Source: Pegoplata infirma
Taxonomy: Eukaryota > Arthropoda > Insecta > Diptera > Anthomyiidae
Assembly: GCA_963921195.1 (NCBI GenBank)
Contig: OY992537.1
Location: 47,869,943 to 47,933,942 of the forward strand
Direction: 5' to 3'
Length of the DNA: 64,000 bases
Made by a program: the position numbers and the translations under genes. Under the pieces are notes generated by a model, which was not told the DNA's origin, ran no database searches, and worked only from the letters and a program-made list of their open reading frames with translations. Of the stretch, positions 1 to 11,350 are shown piece by piece. The stretch's first letter is position 1. Each line of letters starts with the position of its first letter.

Positions 1-325
1 TTTAGCAATAGTTTTGTAATTTTACAAGCTTTTTACCAATAAAATTGTAAATTTACAATTTTTTGACGCGATAAAACTTACAAGGAGGTTTCGTGACTTT
101 ACTAGACTTTTGGCTACCTTCTATTTTACGAGAATTCCTTGTCAAAATTACGAACTTTTTTTGTAATATTACAAGCTTTTTCAAAAAATTGTAAATTAAC
201 AACTTTTTTGGCGCAATAAAACTTACAAGGAATTTTTGTGAATTTACTAGATTTTTTTGCAAAATTAACTTGGAAATTTGCAAAATTACAAAACAATGTG
301 TAAATTTCGATAGAAAATTTTTTGT
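1..325. repeat. Degenerate two-unit tandem repeat, AT-rich
   Basis: Two related segments, around 26-110 and 171-260, share a stretch ending in ACTTACAAGG followed by TTTACTAGA, offset by about 145 bp. The short reverse-strand open frames here are translations of T-rich repeat and resemble no family. I see no gene. Confidence 0.5.
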
Positions 326-1306
326 TAAAGGGGGAACTATTTTCCCCTTGTCCGATTTTCGTTATCGATAACACAGGGCAACACTTTTTTTTGCCCGTGT
401 TCTGATAGCTAGTTTTGGGTAATTGGGGTACGCTGATTTCAAATCTGGCCACCGTTTTTTTGGATCAGCTCTAGTTTTCAAGATATAGCCAAAGGAAACT
501 TTGAAAATAGGCTATTTTTGGCATGTTTGTGAGTCCATATTTACCAACACTAGTCTTACATCCAAAAATTGAATGACGATTTTAGGTATGTTGGATATGC
601 TGATTCCAGAAATGCTCTTACTTTTGTTGAGTCATATTTAGTTTTTGAGATATCGCTAAAATAAAATTTTTAAATTTATGCCCCCTTTAATTTTGTCTGA
701 ATATTTATGACCTTTTTAATAACTCGAAAACTAAAGCTGTCAGAAAAAAACTAATACCAGTTTTGGAATCCTCGCATCCAATTAAGTTAAGTTCATTTTT
801 AAAACTGAGGCTGTAAAATTAGTTTTGGAAATTATAGCCAAGTAAAGTTGGTAAGAAACTCACTTTTTCGAGTCTTTAACAGCGATTTGCTCGCGAACAC
901 GAGCTGATGGAAAAAAATTGGATAACAGATTTGGAATCAGCACACTAAAGTCCATATAAATCAGTTGTCAAAGGTCAGGCAAATTGAAAAAGTTCAACTT
1001 TTGTCAACCTGTGTAATCGTCATCGTTAGCTCATTATTCTATTACCATAAAATGACACTATATGGTAATGGAATAACGATGAAAACGATACGATTGAAGA
1101 CTATCAAGTTACATAATTACCCCCCAGCCTATGACCATAAGACATATTCGTGGCAAACTTTACGAGTCTAGCTCTTTTGAATCGTAGTTTCTGCAGACGG
1201 ACGGAAACTAGAATATCTTAAAATCGATCATGGACTTCCGACATATATTTCGACGCGTTACACACGCAATGACAAAGTAAATATACTTTGGTGAAGGGTA
1301 TAAGAA
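326..1306 (-). repeat. Mini-me-like repeat, split copy
   Basis: Positions 326-365 (GGGGGAACT ... TTTTCCCCTT, then TCCGATTTT) and 1118-1306 (CATAAGACATATTC, CAGACGGACGG, AATCGATCATGGA, ending AGGGTATAA) match consecutive parts of the complete copy at 30848-31386. The stretch 366-1117 between them has no counterpart there and probably includes inserted sequence. It contains no gene and no clear terminal repeats. Confidence 0.55.
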
Positions 1307-2302
1307 AAAATTAACCACGATCACGTGTGTTTCACCCGCTTATTATGAATATGTTTTTCACTCGGATTTCCCCAAATTTAATATTTCTTCCCAAATTTGT
1401 TCCCAGAATACAAACTCATATGAGCAAATCCATGGGAAATTTAACTGACGGATAACCGATTTTGTTTTTTTTTTTGGATATTTGATAAAGCTTTGTAAAT
1501 GATTAAAGCTCATATTTTTTTTTTTTGGATCAATACTTTGGAATATATGGGCGTTTAAAAAAAACGCTTTTTTGACAACATTGACTTTTAGACAGTTTTT
1601 TAACATTTTTGTGCTCGAAAACCGTAAGTCGTACGAAAAAACTTATAAAAACAATATTGTATACTACTATAAAATTATGAAGATTTAAAATTTAGAAACA
1701 ATTTTTTTTTTTGTTTTATTTTAACAAAAAATGTTAAAAACCATATTTGAAGGTCCTTTTTTCCTGGGAAGGACTTCATGGATTTCTAAAATCAAAATTT
1801 TGTATTAAAGTTTAGAATGTCCTTTTAACGCTGTAAAATTTTCAGAGAGGTGTTTTTCTTATTGTTGAGCAATTAATTTTTAAAGTTTGTTAGATCGCCA
1901 AATAAATATTTGATTTTTTTTTTAAATTTTGGCAAAAAATCAAGTTTTGCTTTATCACCAATTTTAAAAATTTATTGCTCGACAACACAAAAAAACACCT
2001 CCCTGAAATTTTAACAGCGTTTAAAGAAGATTCTAAACTTTAATAAAAAATTTTGGTTTTGGAAATCCATGGTGTCCTTGATAGGATAAAAGGACATTCC
2101 AATATTGTTTTAAAAAAATTTTGTTAAATTTTTTTTTTAATTTTTTTTTTGTTTCTAAATTTAAAATCTCTATAATTTTATTAACAATATTGTCACAGAA
2201 AGTTTTTTCGTACAACTATTGGTTTCCGATTAAAAAAGCAAAAAAAAACTGTTTAGAGATTTTTTGCCAAAATTTAAAAAAAATTAAATATTTGGCTCTC
2301 TA

Positions 2303-3489
2303 CATAGAAAAAAATATTGAGAAAAACAATTTGAGTAATCACTTGTTTAAATTTTTAAATAAGATTTGATTAATTTTTTAATTGACGCAATTAAAAATTA
2401 ACTTAAAAGTTAAAAAAAAAAAATTGAGTTAATAATTTTTTTATTTTTTTCGTGTTTTTAATTCCCATTTAGTTTATAGTTTTTTGTATATGTATATGAC
2501 AGTTTGAAATCATCTTTATGAAATTTTCCTATGTCTTCGAGACATTAATATATTTGGTAAAGATTAAATTTTTTTTTTTTTTAAATAAAAAATGTGAAAC
2601 TTTTTTAAACTTTTTAAAAAAATTAATTGAAAAATTTTGAGTAAATTTTTACTTGCCACAATTATAAAGTAACTTAAAAAATCGAAATTTTTTTTTTTAT
2701 ACCCTCCACTTAGTGATAGAGGGTATATATAAGTTTGTCATTCCGTTTGTAACACATCGAAATATCGGTCTGGGACCCCATAAAGTATATATATTCATGA
2801 TGCCCGATCGATTTTAAGACATTCTAGCGATGTCCGTCTGTCCGTCTGTCCGTCTGTCTGTCTGTTGAAAATGCTCTCGCGGACAAAATATTGCACAGAG
2901 ATGACTGAAACTTAACATATATATTGGAAGTTCTCCCGAGAAGTTTGGTATTGCATTTGAGCGATATCGGTTCAGCGGTTCAAAAGTTATGAACGAAAAT
3001 GTAAGCACACCTCAAAAATTTCTGTACATTCAACATAACCTAAAAATACAAAATGCTTTAATTCGGCTTCTGGTTGACATATGTGAACATAATTGGACAC
3101 CAAATGGTATTTAAACAAGTACAAACATATTTTTTGACAAAAAAAAAGAAAAAAATCGCGGATTTTTTTTTTACCAAAATTTTTTTTCGCGGATTTTTTT
3201 TTCAATTTTTTTTTTTTTTTTCAAAAGTAATTTCCATTTAAATAAAGTTGTTTGCAATAATCTTTTTGAAATTGTGGAGGGTATCACTACATTCGGCAAG
3301 GCCGAATTTAACTTTTTTACTTGTTTTTAATTGTGTCAATTAAAAATTTATTAAACTTTTTTAGTAAGCATTAAATAATTTTTAATTAAAAATTTACTCA
3401 ATACTATCGTTTACTATCGTTTACTGGTGCAAAATTGAGTAATTTTTTACTAAATAGTATTAAAAATTTACAAATTTTTTTTTTCTGTG
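2303..3489. mobile_element. TA-TSD terminal-inverted-repeat element, family F, copy 1
   Basis: The 5' end CATAGAAAAAAAT and 3' end TTTTTTTTCTGTG are inverted, and TA dinucleotides at 2301-2302 and 3490-3491 flank the element. The related foldback copy at about 18051-18080 is uninterrupted (GGCAGTCTAACAAAG), which gives an empty site and supports a TA duplication. The interior is AT-rich and non-coding. It is itself interrupted by a mini-me-like repeat. Shares its interior with 9447-9999. Confidence 0.75.
2698..3327 (+). repeat. Mini-me-like repeat (M1a), nested in F1
   Basis: Begins ATACCCTCCACTTAGTGATA and ends with GTGGAGGGTAT, TTCGGCAAGGCCGAATTTAA and ACTTGTT. It holds a short TA run, a core with CGATCGATTTTAAG, then GTCCGTCTGTCCGTCTGTCC repeats. 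This TA-core-GTCY layout is the published hallmark of dipteran mini-me elements. No open frame of note. Confidence 0.7.
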
Positions 3490-3965
3490 TAACAAACTTT
3501 GAAAATTTATTGCTCAACAATACGAATTAACACCTCTCTGAAACTTTAACAGCGTTAAAGGGGCAATCTAAACTTTAAAATAAAATTTTTCTTCTGGTTA
3601 TCCATGGTTTCCTTCCCAGGAAAAAAGGGCATTCAAATATTGTTTTCAAAATTTTTTGAAATTTTTTTTTTTTTTTTAATTTTTAAATCTTCATAATTTT
3701 ATCTACAATATTGTTTTTATAAGTATTTTCATACGACTTACTGTTTTGAAGTACAAAAATGTTAAAAAACTATCTAAAAGTCAATACTGTCCAAAAAGCG
3801 CTTTTTTAAACGCCCATATCTTCCAAAGTGTTGATCCAAACAAAAAAAAAATATGGTTTTAAATCATTTACAAAGCTTTATCAAATATCCAAAAATAAAC
3901 AAAATCGGTGATCCGTCAGTTAAATTTCCCATGGATTTGCTCATATATTGTAGCATATTATATTG

Positions 3966-4826
3966 TCGGTCTTGGCGGGTTTAATATATTCTTATTTGCT
4001 CTTTTATTAGGTAAATCATAATTATATAATAAAACGAAAGTCACAACGAAGTCTTTTTTTATTACAGTGAAGCGTCAGCATCCACTTATAAACTAACTCA
4101 AGTGTTTCTGTAACTTGCGTAGTCATAGAAAATGAGGTTATATGATCTTTGTAAATTTTATCTAATTAATTTTTATTCATTCCATTTAGTGAGTGGTATA
4201 CGGTAACCAACAATTATTTGCTTCATATTTCTGACTTATAATTTTTGCAACACTTCCTAGAAATTTTGTTTTCTTTCATAGTCTTTTTTTTTTTAATTAC
4301 TTCACTTATCCATTGATTAACATAGTGAGTGAATAGGATGTAAACAGAAAGTGTGAAAACAGTTGAAAAAAAGTGAAAAAATAATTTTGACTTGGCCGCA
4401 TTCACGAATACCCTCCATAATGCATTTTGAATACAAATGAATTTATATTTATTTTGTTCCATTTTTAATTTTAATTGTGATTATTTCTGAGAAACAACAC
4501 TTTTGTTGAGAGAAATTTGAGAAAATAGTTATTTACAACAATGATAAACGGGGATCTCAGAAGCCTTCGGAAATAACTACCCTTCCGTCATCAGCGCTTT
4601 TTAATTGTCACACTTAATGTGTGAGCAGTTTCAAATGACCTTTTTGTTTTTAGGAAAAAAAAAATATATATTTTGTAATTTTTTTATGTAAAAAACTTAA
4701 ATTCGACTTGGTCAAACCCATGAATTCACTTCCTTCCCAATTCCTAAAACATTTTGAATGCAAACGATTTTGAGTGGAAAACTTCCTTTTCGGTGATTGT
4801 AAATTTTTAACTTAAAGACAAGTAAA
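3966..4826. other. Gene-free AT-rich stretch
   Basis: I see no gene, RNA or repeat termini. The small reverse open frame at 4223-4462 has no recognisable domain and lies in low-complexity sequence. Confidence 0.5.
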
Positions 4827-5053
4827 TGTGCTCGATTCGGGAGTACTATTTCACCATTCACCAAATTTTTAAAAATTTGATCTTCTTTTGAATTTCAAGA
4901 TTTTAAATTTTTTTCTTGTTAAAATATACTACTAATTTTTAGTTAATCTCTTAAATAATTACAAGGAAAAATTTAAAAGTCTTAAAATTTGAAAGGATAT
5001 CAAATCTTTAAAAAGTAGGTGAATGGTGAAAGAGTACTCCCGAATCGAACACA
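4827..5053. mobile_element. Short MITE-like inverted-repeat element
   Basis: The left end TGTGCTCGATTCGGGAGTAC and the inverse of the right end (GTACTCCCGAATCGAACACA) match with one difference. The inverted match continues through TTTCACCATTCACC and AATTTGAT, giving arms of about 55 bp in a 227-bp element. No target duplication is obvious and there is no coding capacity. Confidence 0.7.
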
Positions 5054-5635
5054 ATATGTTTTTTAATTCAACTTTCTCGAATTGAGTAAAAAACGTTTTA
5101 CTCAATCATAAACAAAAATATTTGTTTATAATTTTTTTTTTTTAAATGTATTGTTTTTTTTAGTGATTGTATCTTGCTGTTGTTGTTTATCATTGAAATT
5201 ATTGCCAATTTTCTTGTGAATATAATTTTGTTTGTACTAAATTTATCATCAATCATCTTCATAAACACTCCTTTTTTTATCTTATATACACAGGAAAAAA
5301 GCAAACATGAAGCACACATATGTTAATAATGGCTATAATTTCAAGAGTTTATATAATAAAAAAAAATCTTATGTAGTATATAAAACTGGTGTGAATTATG
5401 TGGCGTCTACTTTTTGAGATGCTTAATCATACAAATTAATGTTATACACGTGCTACTACAGCCATAATAAGCGTATTTTAAAAGAAAACAAAAATTGAGT
5501 TAAGAATCCTAACCGGATGTGCCGAATCAAAAATACCTGCCAAAGTGTAGGTACTTTTTTTTTTAATTTAAGTTTAGTTTACATTTTTTAATATCGTATT
5601 TTTTAAATTAAACTAAATTTTTCTACACTCAGAAA
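5054..5635. other. Gene-free AT-rich stretch
   Basis: Low-complexity AT-rich sequence. The reverse open frame 5098-5319 is K/I/N-rich and matches no family that I recognise. Confidence 0.5.
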
Positions 5636-6201
5636 ATTATGTAAGTTACTACATGTTAGTTATTTGTATATTTTACAGTAGTTAGTTGTTTCCAACTACA
5701 AAGTCAGTTGTTTTTGTATGAAAAATATCAAACAACTATTTCTGTTAGTTATTTTAAGTCGCTTATTTGAATAACTAACAAAAAAGTACTGTGATGTAGT
5801 AACAGTTATTGAAAGTAGTTAATTTTATTTTTTTATCTCTGAAAAATTTTCAAAGTTTTTTTTCCAAAAAATAAAAATAAATTTTCGTTTTTTTTTATTT
5901 TTCACAACTTTTTTTTAAAAAAAAAACAACTTAAAAAAAATTTGGTCTTCAATTTTTTTTCTGAAAAATTTTTTGAATAAAAAAAAATTTATATTGGTTA
6001 TTTTATTTTTACTACATTATAGTTGTTTTGACTGCAAATGTAAGTAGTTTTTACTACATAAGTCAGTTGTTTTTTGTCAGTTAAAATAACTAACATTGTT
6101 AGTTGATTTAACTGAAAAAGTAGTTGACCCCAAAACAACTTACAAAGTAGTTATTTTAACTGACATTTTCAGTTGATTTTACTAACATAATTTTTTGAGT
6201 G
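5636..6201. mobile_element. TA-TSD terminal-inverted-repeat element, family C
   Basis: Starts CACTCAGAAAATTATGTAAG and ends AACATAATTTTTTGAGTG, which is inverted. TA flanks both sides (5634-5635, 6202-6203). The 566-bp interior is dominated by short motifs of the type GTTAGTTATTT / AGTTGTTTT / ACTAACA in both orientations. Its termini resemble those of families B, D and E. Non-coding. Confidence 0.75.
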
Positions 6202-6383
6202 TATGCTGTTCAAAATTATTGTGATTTATTTTCTTAATAATATATCGGTCGGGGATCCTATAAATATATCGTCACCTAAAATGCAAAACGCCCTTACTAA
6301 CAAAAAAGTCAAAATCGGTATTTTGCTAGATTCTGGTGTATTTTATTTACCTACACGTCCCTACAATAAATTAGGGTCACATA

Positions 6384-6485
6384 ATAAAAATTAGCGATTT
6401 TGTAGCCAAAAATTAAAAACATATGAATTTCGAAATAAAAATTAGCGATTTTGTAGCCAAAAATTAAAAACATATGAATTTCGAA
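6384..6485. repeat. 51-bp exact tandem duplication
   Basis: The unit containing TTAGCGATTTTGTAGCC and ACATATGAATTTCGAAA occurs twice in direct succession with a 51-bp period and virtually no divergence, so the duplication is recent. Confidence 0.85.
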
Positions 6486-7130
6486 ATCGCCAAATAACGC
6501 AATTAGAAATACATTTTTTAATCATTTTGTGATGAATTTTGATACATATTCACAAAACGTACGTTCTCATAAAATTTTAGCCCAATTCAATCAAAACCAA
6601 CAAAGTTATTAACAAATTAAAAATTTGACTCTATACTGTGTTTTGCTTCTTCTGTAAAATTAATAAAATGTTAGTTAAGTTTAGAAAGAGATAAAATCGG
6701 ACCAGGGGCAAAAATGTTCTCCTTGAAGAACTAAACCTACCTTAAAAAAAAACATTTTTTTACGGTTTTTTTATATTTGTTGAACAATTTAAAATTTTTT
6801 TTTCGAGGTTGTTCAAATGTGCCCCTTTGTTCAAATGTTGCCCATTGAAATTTTTAATATTTTATCAAAGGCGTTTAGAGTAACTAGAAAAAAGTATTAA
6901 ATTTATTTCTAAGGTTAAAATTGTTTAAAGATGTCTGCAGTAAAATTAACATTTTGGTAATTTTTACAATTATCCTCACAGAACACCACTAAGTTGCGCG
7001 CTTAAGGGAGGTTTAATGGGAAAAAACAGTCTTAACGTGAACAATTTTTAAACAGCTATAAAAATATAAACGCGCAATATTTTTTAATTCTGTTTTTTTT
7101 TTTATTTGAAAAAAATTATTGTAATACTTA
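6486..7130. other. Gene-free AT-rich stretch
   Basis: No supported feature. Contains two forms of a TTCAAATGT(G/T)(C/G)CCC motif near 6815-6845 but no coding or RNA signal. Confidence 0.45.
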
Positions 7131-7210
7131 CAGTCGAACCCGGTTATAACGAACTCCGAGGGACCAGTAAAAATAATTAATTATAAGCCAAGTTCGCTAT
7201 AAGCGGGGTA
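7131..7210 (+). mobile_element. Probable Tigger/pogo-type element end, truncated
   Basis: After a TA dinucleotide the sequence reads CAGTCGAACCCGGTTATAAC, then AATTATAAGCCAAGTTCGCTA. This resembles the CAGT-type termini of Tigger/pogo elements and the clear example at 33016-33324. No matching right end is visible before family B begins at 7302. Confidence 0.45.
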
Positions 7211-7565
7211 TATTTCTTATTAACCAAGTTTTATTTCCAAAAAAATAGATTCAATTTTGTTTTATTTGATGTTTTTTAGAAAATTATCTACTTATTGAGA
7301 ACACTCAAAATATTTTGTAGGCAAAAACAAATGAAAAACACATTTAAAACCAGTGAATAAACAATTGAAAACCATCCCAGTAATTATTCATTTGTTTTAA
7401 CAAACCACAACATTTATTTTTTACTCTTGACACAATTTTCTAAAATAAATAACATTAAACATTAAAAAATTACATTTTTTCATTTTTTTTACCAAAAAAA
7501 TCCAAAAAAATAACCTGCGAAAATACTAAAAATTAATGATAGTTCTGTTATTTTTACTAACAAAT

Positions 7566-8330
7566 CGTCAGCTTATTATTGTTTTGCTCCATACGCCAAC
7601 AACTCGGTTTCGGGAAAAACGATAAAATAGGTTTACCACAAATTTTCTCGAAAAGTAATCGATGGATTTTGTTTTAATGTTTACCATTTATTGCTACATA
7701 TATTGTTAACAAAGCTTCTAGTTTTCAGACTTTTACATACAATAGATCAAAAGATTTTAAGCTTTTAAGAAAATAAGATTTTATGGTATTGTGCTCCATA
7801 TCCAATTTTGCTTACACATTTGGGACCTTTGTGTGATATGGAGCAAATGAGTTCTCAACGCCAAACAAAATAACAATGAAACAAAAATAGCTAGATCGAC
7901 AAAATTGGGTATTTAGAACACTTATAAAGTCAGGTTGCATGGTATTAAAAATGGGGATGATCGGTCAATGGACACGCCTACCTCCCACACAACCTAAATG
8001 GCAAATATGACATTACTTGAAATGTTTAGAAGTAACGGTATTAAAATTTGGTACGTAGAATAGTACCAACATAATTAATCTTCATTCCAAAAATATGCAA
8101 GATCCGTTAATTTTAAAATAATCTAGAGCCTTGTCTATAACGCAAATTTTCAAAAAACGTCAAAATGGTGTGTTTTTTCTTAGAAAATGCTGGATATCTG
8201 AAATTTCAAAAGATGTTTTAAAAAAACGGACTTCGGAATAAGAAATAGGATATTTATATTATATATATTCCATTCCTAACTCATTTTTTTTCAAAAATGG
8301 CGTATGGAGCAAAACAATAATAAGGTGACG
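7566..8330. mobile_element. TIR element with CGTCA ends, nested in family B copy 1
   Basis: The left end CGTCAGCTTATTATTGTTTT and right end AAAACAATAATAAGGTGACG are inverted with one mismatch, and the match extends through GCTCCATACGCC. AAAT flanks it on both sides (7562-7565, 8331-8334). Intact family B copies read ACAAATTCCAAAA at this place, consistent with a clean insertion. The 765-bp interior is non-coding. Confidence 0.75.
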
Positions 8331-8439
8331 AAATGCCAAAAAAATAACTAACCAAAACATTAAAAATTAATGATTTCGTAGGTTATTTTTTATAATTTTC
8401 TATTGAAATATTTTTTTAAAAATTTTTAATAAAATTCTG

Positions 8440-8500
8440 GGGAATCGATCCCGCAATCAACTACATTCTGGCCAGACACTCTACCCATCGTGCCAAAGCC
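8440..8500 (-). ncRNA. tRNA-like block inside family B copy 1
   Basis: Read on the minus strand, TGGCACGATGGG resembles a Pol III A box. About 34 bases later GGATCGATTCC differs by one base from the B-box consensus and sits in a GGG/CCC-paired arm. The anticodon arm does not fold well, so this is tRNA-derived sequence and not a working tRNA. The same block recurs in the other three family B copies. Confidence 0.5.
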
Positions 8501-8880
8501 ACTTGATACAAACATGTTTTTATATTTCTATAAATAATTTTTTGATTTTTTTTTCTACAAAAAAATAACCTACTTGTGTAGGTAAAAACTAATGATATCT
8601 CATTAAAAAATTCCAACAATTTAAAAAAAATGACTTACACAAATCATTAAAAATTTAAAGAATAATCAGTAGTTTTTACTTACAGAACAAAAATAAATGA
8701 CTTTAAAGCTTAAATGTTAATAATAGTCTTTATTTTTTAGTGTGTTATTTTTGAAACAATGGATAGAAGTAGTCATTAATAAAAACTGAACATCAAACAA
8801 ATGTTTTTTCTTTTAAAAACGACTAAACGGAAAACATTTTAAATAAACTACAAACAGTTAATGACATAATTTTTTGAGTG

Positions 8881-9446
8881 CAGTCGGTCATGCTTTTGAA
8901 AACTCTAAGAGGCACCATGGGAACCGTGGAGCAGGTTTAAAGATTGATGGTATTTTATATCAAAATGTTGGGGTGGAAAAAGTATTGAGGGTCGTCCATA
9001 CATTTAACTCCTCTAGAAGCACGATTGGGACAATAAGAGCGGTTGGAGCAGTTTTATAAAAATGAAATCTTTGTAGGGGTATACCCTTAGGGAGTGGTCC
9101 CAGTGCATAGTGTGTTTAAAAAAATTGTTATGAGGCAAAAATTAATGTAGATTTTTTTTCTCAAAATCGACTATTTTTAGGGTACAAAGTGGTTTTTGTG
9201 AGCAATTAAGAGTGCCTAAACCCGTTTAAATTGTGTTGGCATGTTCATAAGAGCTGTTCAGCTTTATCGTGGCTGTAATTTTTGCAAAAATTGTTAGGGC
9301 AAAATCAACTGTCCCTATTAGTTATACTGAAAAAGTGAAAAAAAAAAAACTATATTTTGTTCCTATATTTAAAAAAAAAAAAGTCTAAGATAAAATATTT
9401 ATTTGGCATAAAATGTTACAAGATTTGTTTAAAGGACTATTAGCTA
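8881..9446. repeat. Fragment of the about 200-bp T-unit repeat, then gene-free
   Basis: Positions 8881-9110 (GAGGCACCATGGG, GGGTCGTCCATACATTTAA, CCCTTAGGGAGTGG) match the unit tandemly repeated at 12296-13270. Family B copy 1 ends exactly at its left side. Nothing is recognised from 9111 to 9446. Confidence 0.55.
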
Positions 9447-9999
9447 CACAGAAAAAAATATGAAGGAAACAAATTTGAGTAATCACTTGTTTAAATTTAA
9501 AAACAAAAATTGAGTAATTTTTTAATTGACGCAATTAAAAATTTACTCAAAAATTTAAAAAAAAATTTAAGTAAATAATTTAACAAAAATTTAATAGTTT
9601 TTTTTTTTTTTTTAAACTCTCATAGTTTTTTGAATTCTCGTTTAGTTTATAGTTTTTTGTGTATGTATATGAAAGTTTGTAATCGTCTTTATAAAATTTT
9701 CCTATGTTTTTGAGACATAAATATGTTTGGTAAAGTTTGAAAAAACAAGTTTTTTGTTTTTTTTTTTTGTAAAAAAATTTAAAACTTTTTTAAACTTTAA
9801 AAAAAATAAATAGATAAATTTTGAGTAAATTTTAAATTGTGTCAATTAAAAATTTCTCAAATTTTTTTTCAAACATTTAATAAATTTTTATTAAAAATTT
9901 ACTCAATACTATTAAATCGTTTACTGGTGCAAAATTGAGTAATTTTTTACTCAATAGTATTAAAAATTTACTCAAATATTTTTTTTATTTTTTTCTGTG
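9447..9999. mobile_element. TA-TSD terminal-inverted-repeat element, family F, copy 2
   Basis: Starts CACAGAAAAAAATATGAAGG and ends ATTTTTTTCTGTG, with TA on both sides (9445-9446, 10000-10001). Its interior (TTGAGTAATCACTTGTTTAA, GTTTACTGGTGCAAAATTGA) matches F1 but lacks the mini-me insertion, so it shows the uninterrupted 553-bp form. Non-coding. Confidence 0.8.
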
Positions 10000-10001
10000 T
10001 A

Positions 10002-10857
10002 CATTATTGCTGAATACAATTAAGCGGTAGCACCAAGTCTGATTGAGCTGTTTGGCAAAAACCGATGACAACATATTTTGTGGGTCCCACTGCTTTTAAG
10101 AATCTTTGGAGGCCCACAAAAAGGAATTGGTCACAAAAATGGGCAATCCAAGTGTAGGGGCTTACTACCTTTTCGTAGTAGAATTGAAGTTATATAGTCA
10201 AACTTTTGTGTTTTTTCACTGTTACACTGTGTAATAAATAAATATGTTTTCATATTATTGTGTGATTATTGATATTATAGCAGTAATAACAAAAATTTAA
10301 ATCATATCTTTAAATTATCGAAATAGATATTTAAATTCTACACAAATGTAGAATGAACTTCAAATACTATTTATTTTTAAGTAACAAAATAACTCTTAAA
10401 AATCTAAACAAAGGGAAAACCAAATAAGCATTTATCCATATTCATAAATACCTCGCATTTACAGACTTTAGTTTGAAGAACGCAATTACAAAAGCACAAT
10501 CTAGTTTATCGTAACCTCAATTGCAAAATGCCCTAACAACAAAATGTTTAAAATTGACACAAATTTGTTCAAACTACAAAAATAGCAATTTTTTAAACAG
10601 TTATTGAAATTTTTAAATTCTCATTTTTTGCATCACATAATAATTTTTTTACTTTATGATGCGATTATCCACACCCCTCTTCAAGCCAGTTTAAGTTTTG
10701 TTAAAATTGTAAACCGTCCTAGGTCATCGCCTTTCATCGGTCCCTTTCCTACACATACATAGACAAGTCCTCGATTGGTCCTTTTACTCACTATGAATTA
10801 ACCAAAATCAGTACAAACAGTCCCACATTGTGTAGCATCCAAACTAGTGTCCCCCAT
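10002..10857. other. Gene-free stretch
   Basis: AT-rich sequence with no open frame of note, no terminal repeats and no RNA gene that I can support. Confidence 0.45.
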
Positions 10858-11350
10858 TTCCCGGTTCTCTGTATTCCCGGGAATACCGGTATTCCCGGTT
10901 CTGGTACCGGTTTCCCGGTTCTAGATACATTCCCGGGAATACCGGTATTCCCGGTTCTGATCCTGGAACCGGTTCTGAGAAACCAAAAAAATACTATGCC
11001 ATAAAATATTTAAATTACACTATTTAATCAGTATTTAGAAACATTTAGTTGTGTTTGTAAAATTATTTGAAAATCATGTAACTATTTTTTCTTAAATTCA
11101 AAAAATAAAATGGAAATGGTGTTTTTCACATGTTTTGTACTTTTTTTGGTTAAAGCAAAGAAAAAATTTTAATTTTAAAAAATTTTACAAAATATACATA
11201 ACGGTAGTACCGGGAATACCGTCAGAACCAGAACCGGGAATACCGGTATTCCCGGGAATACCGGGAATGAATTGAGATCCGGGAAACCGGTACCATTTCC
11301 CGGTAATACCGAGAACCGGGAATACCGGTATTCCCGGTACTACGGTACTG
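10858..11350. repeat. Foldback element with GC-rich CCGGTATTCCCGGG arrays (FB8)
   Basis: Two GC-rich clusters (10858-10980 and 11207-11350) flank about 225 bp of AT-rich sequence. The clusters are inverted relative to each other. Each is packed with short self-complementary motifs: GGGAATACCGGTATTCCC, CCCGGG and GGTACCGGT. Base composition differs sharply from the surroundings. No protein; the family is unknown to me. Confidence 0.65.

Larger units (their letters stand above)
1370..3965. repeat. Large foldback repeat (FB6), interrupted
   Basis: The left arm (about 1375-1900) and right arm (about 3492-3965) are inverted copies. Both contain ATTTCCCATGGATTTGCTCAT, the AAAGCTTT(G/A) block, AACGCCCATAT and the CACCTCTCTGAAA block. 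A second right-type copy of the inner half lies at 1970-2300. The right arm is split by element F1 (2303-3489). A further right-arm copy lies at 18050-18620. There is no coding capacity. Confidence 0.7.
7302..8880. mobile_element. Family B terminal-inverted-repeat element, copy 1
   Basis: Begins CACTCAAAATATTTTGTAGG and ends ACATAATTTTTTGAGTG. It shares a long, ordered interior with copies at 18666-19622, 27729-28746 and 32486-33607. A different element (7566-8330) splits it, and the interrupted site can be compared with the intact copies. A tRNA-like block on the minus strand lies at 8440-8500. No protein is encoded, so it is non-autonomous. Confidence 0.75.

Noticed and set aside
126..452. 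108-aa reverse-strand open frame
   Set aside because: T-rich tandem repeat translated into K/F/N-rich text, with no domain and no partner. Not a gene.
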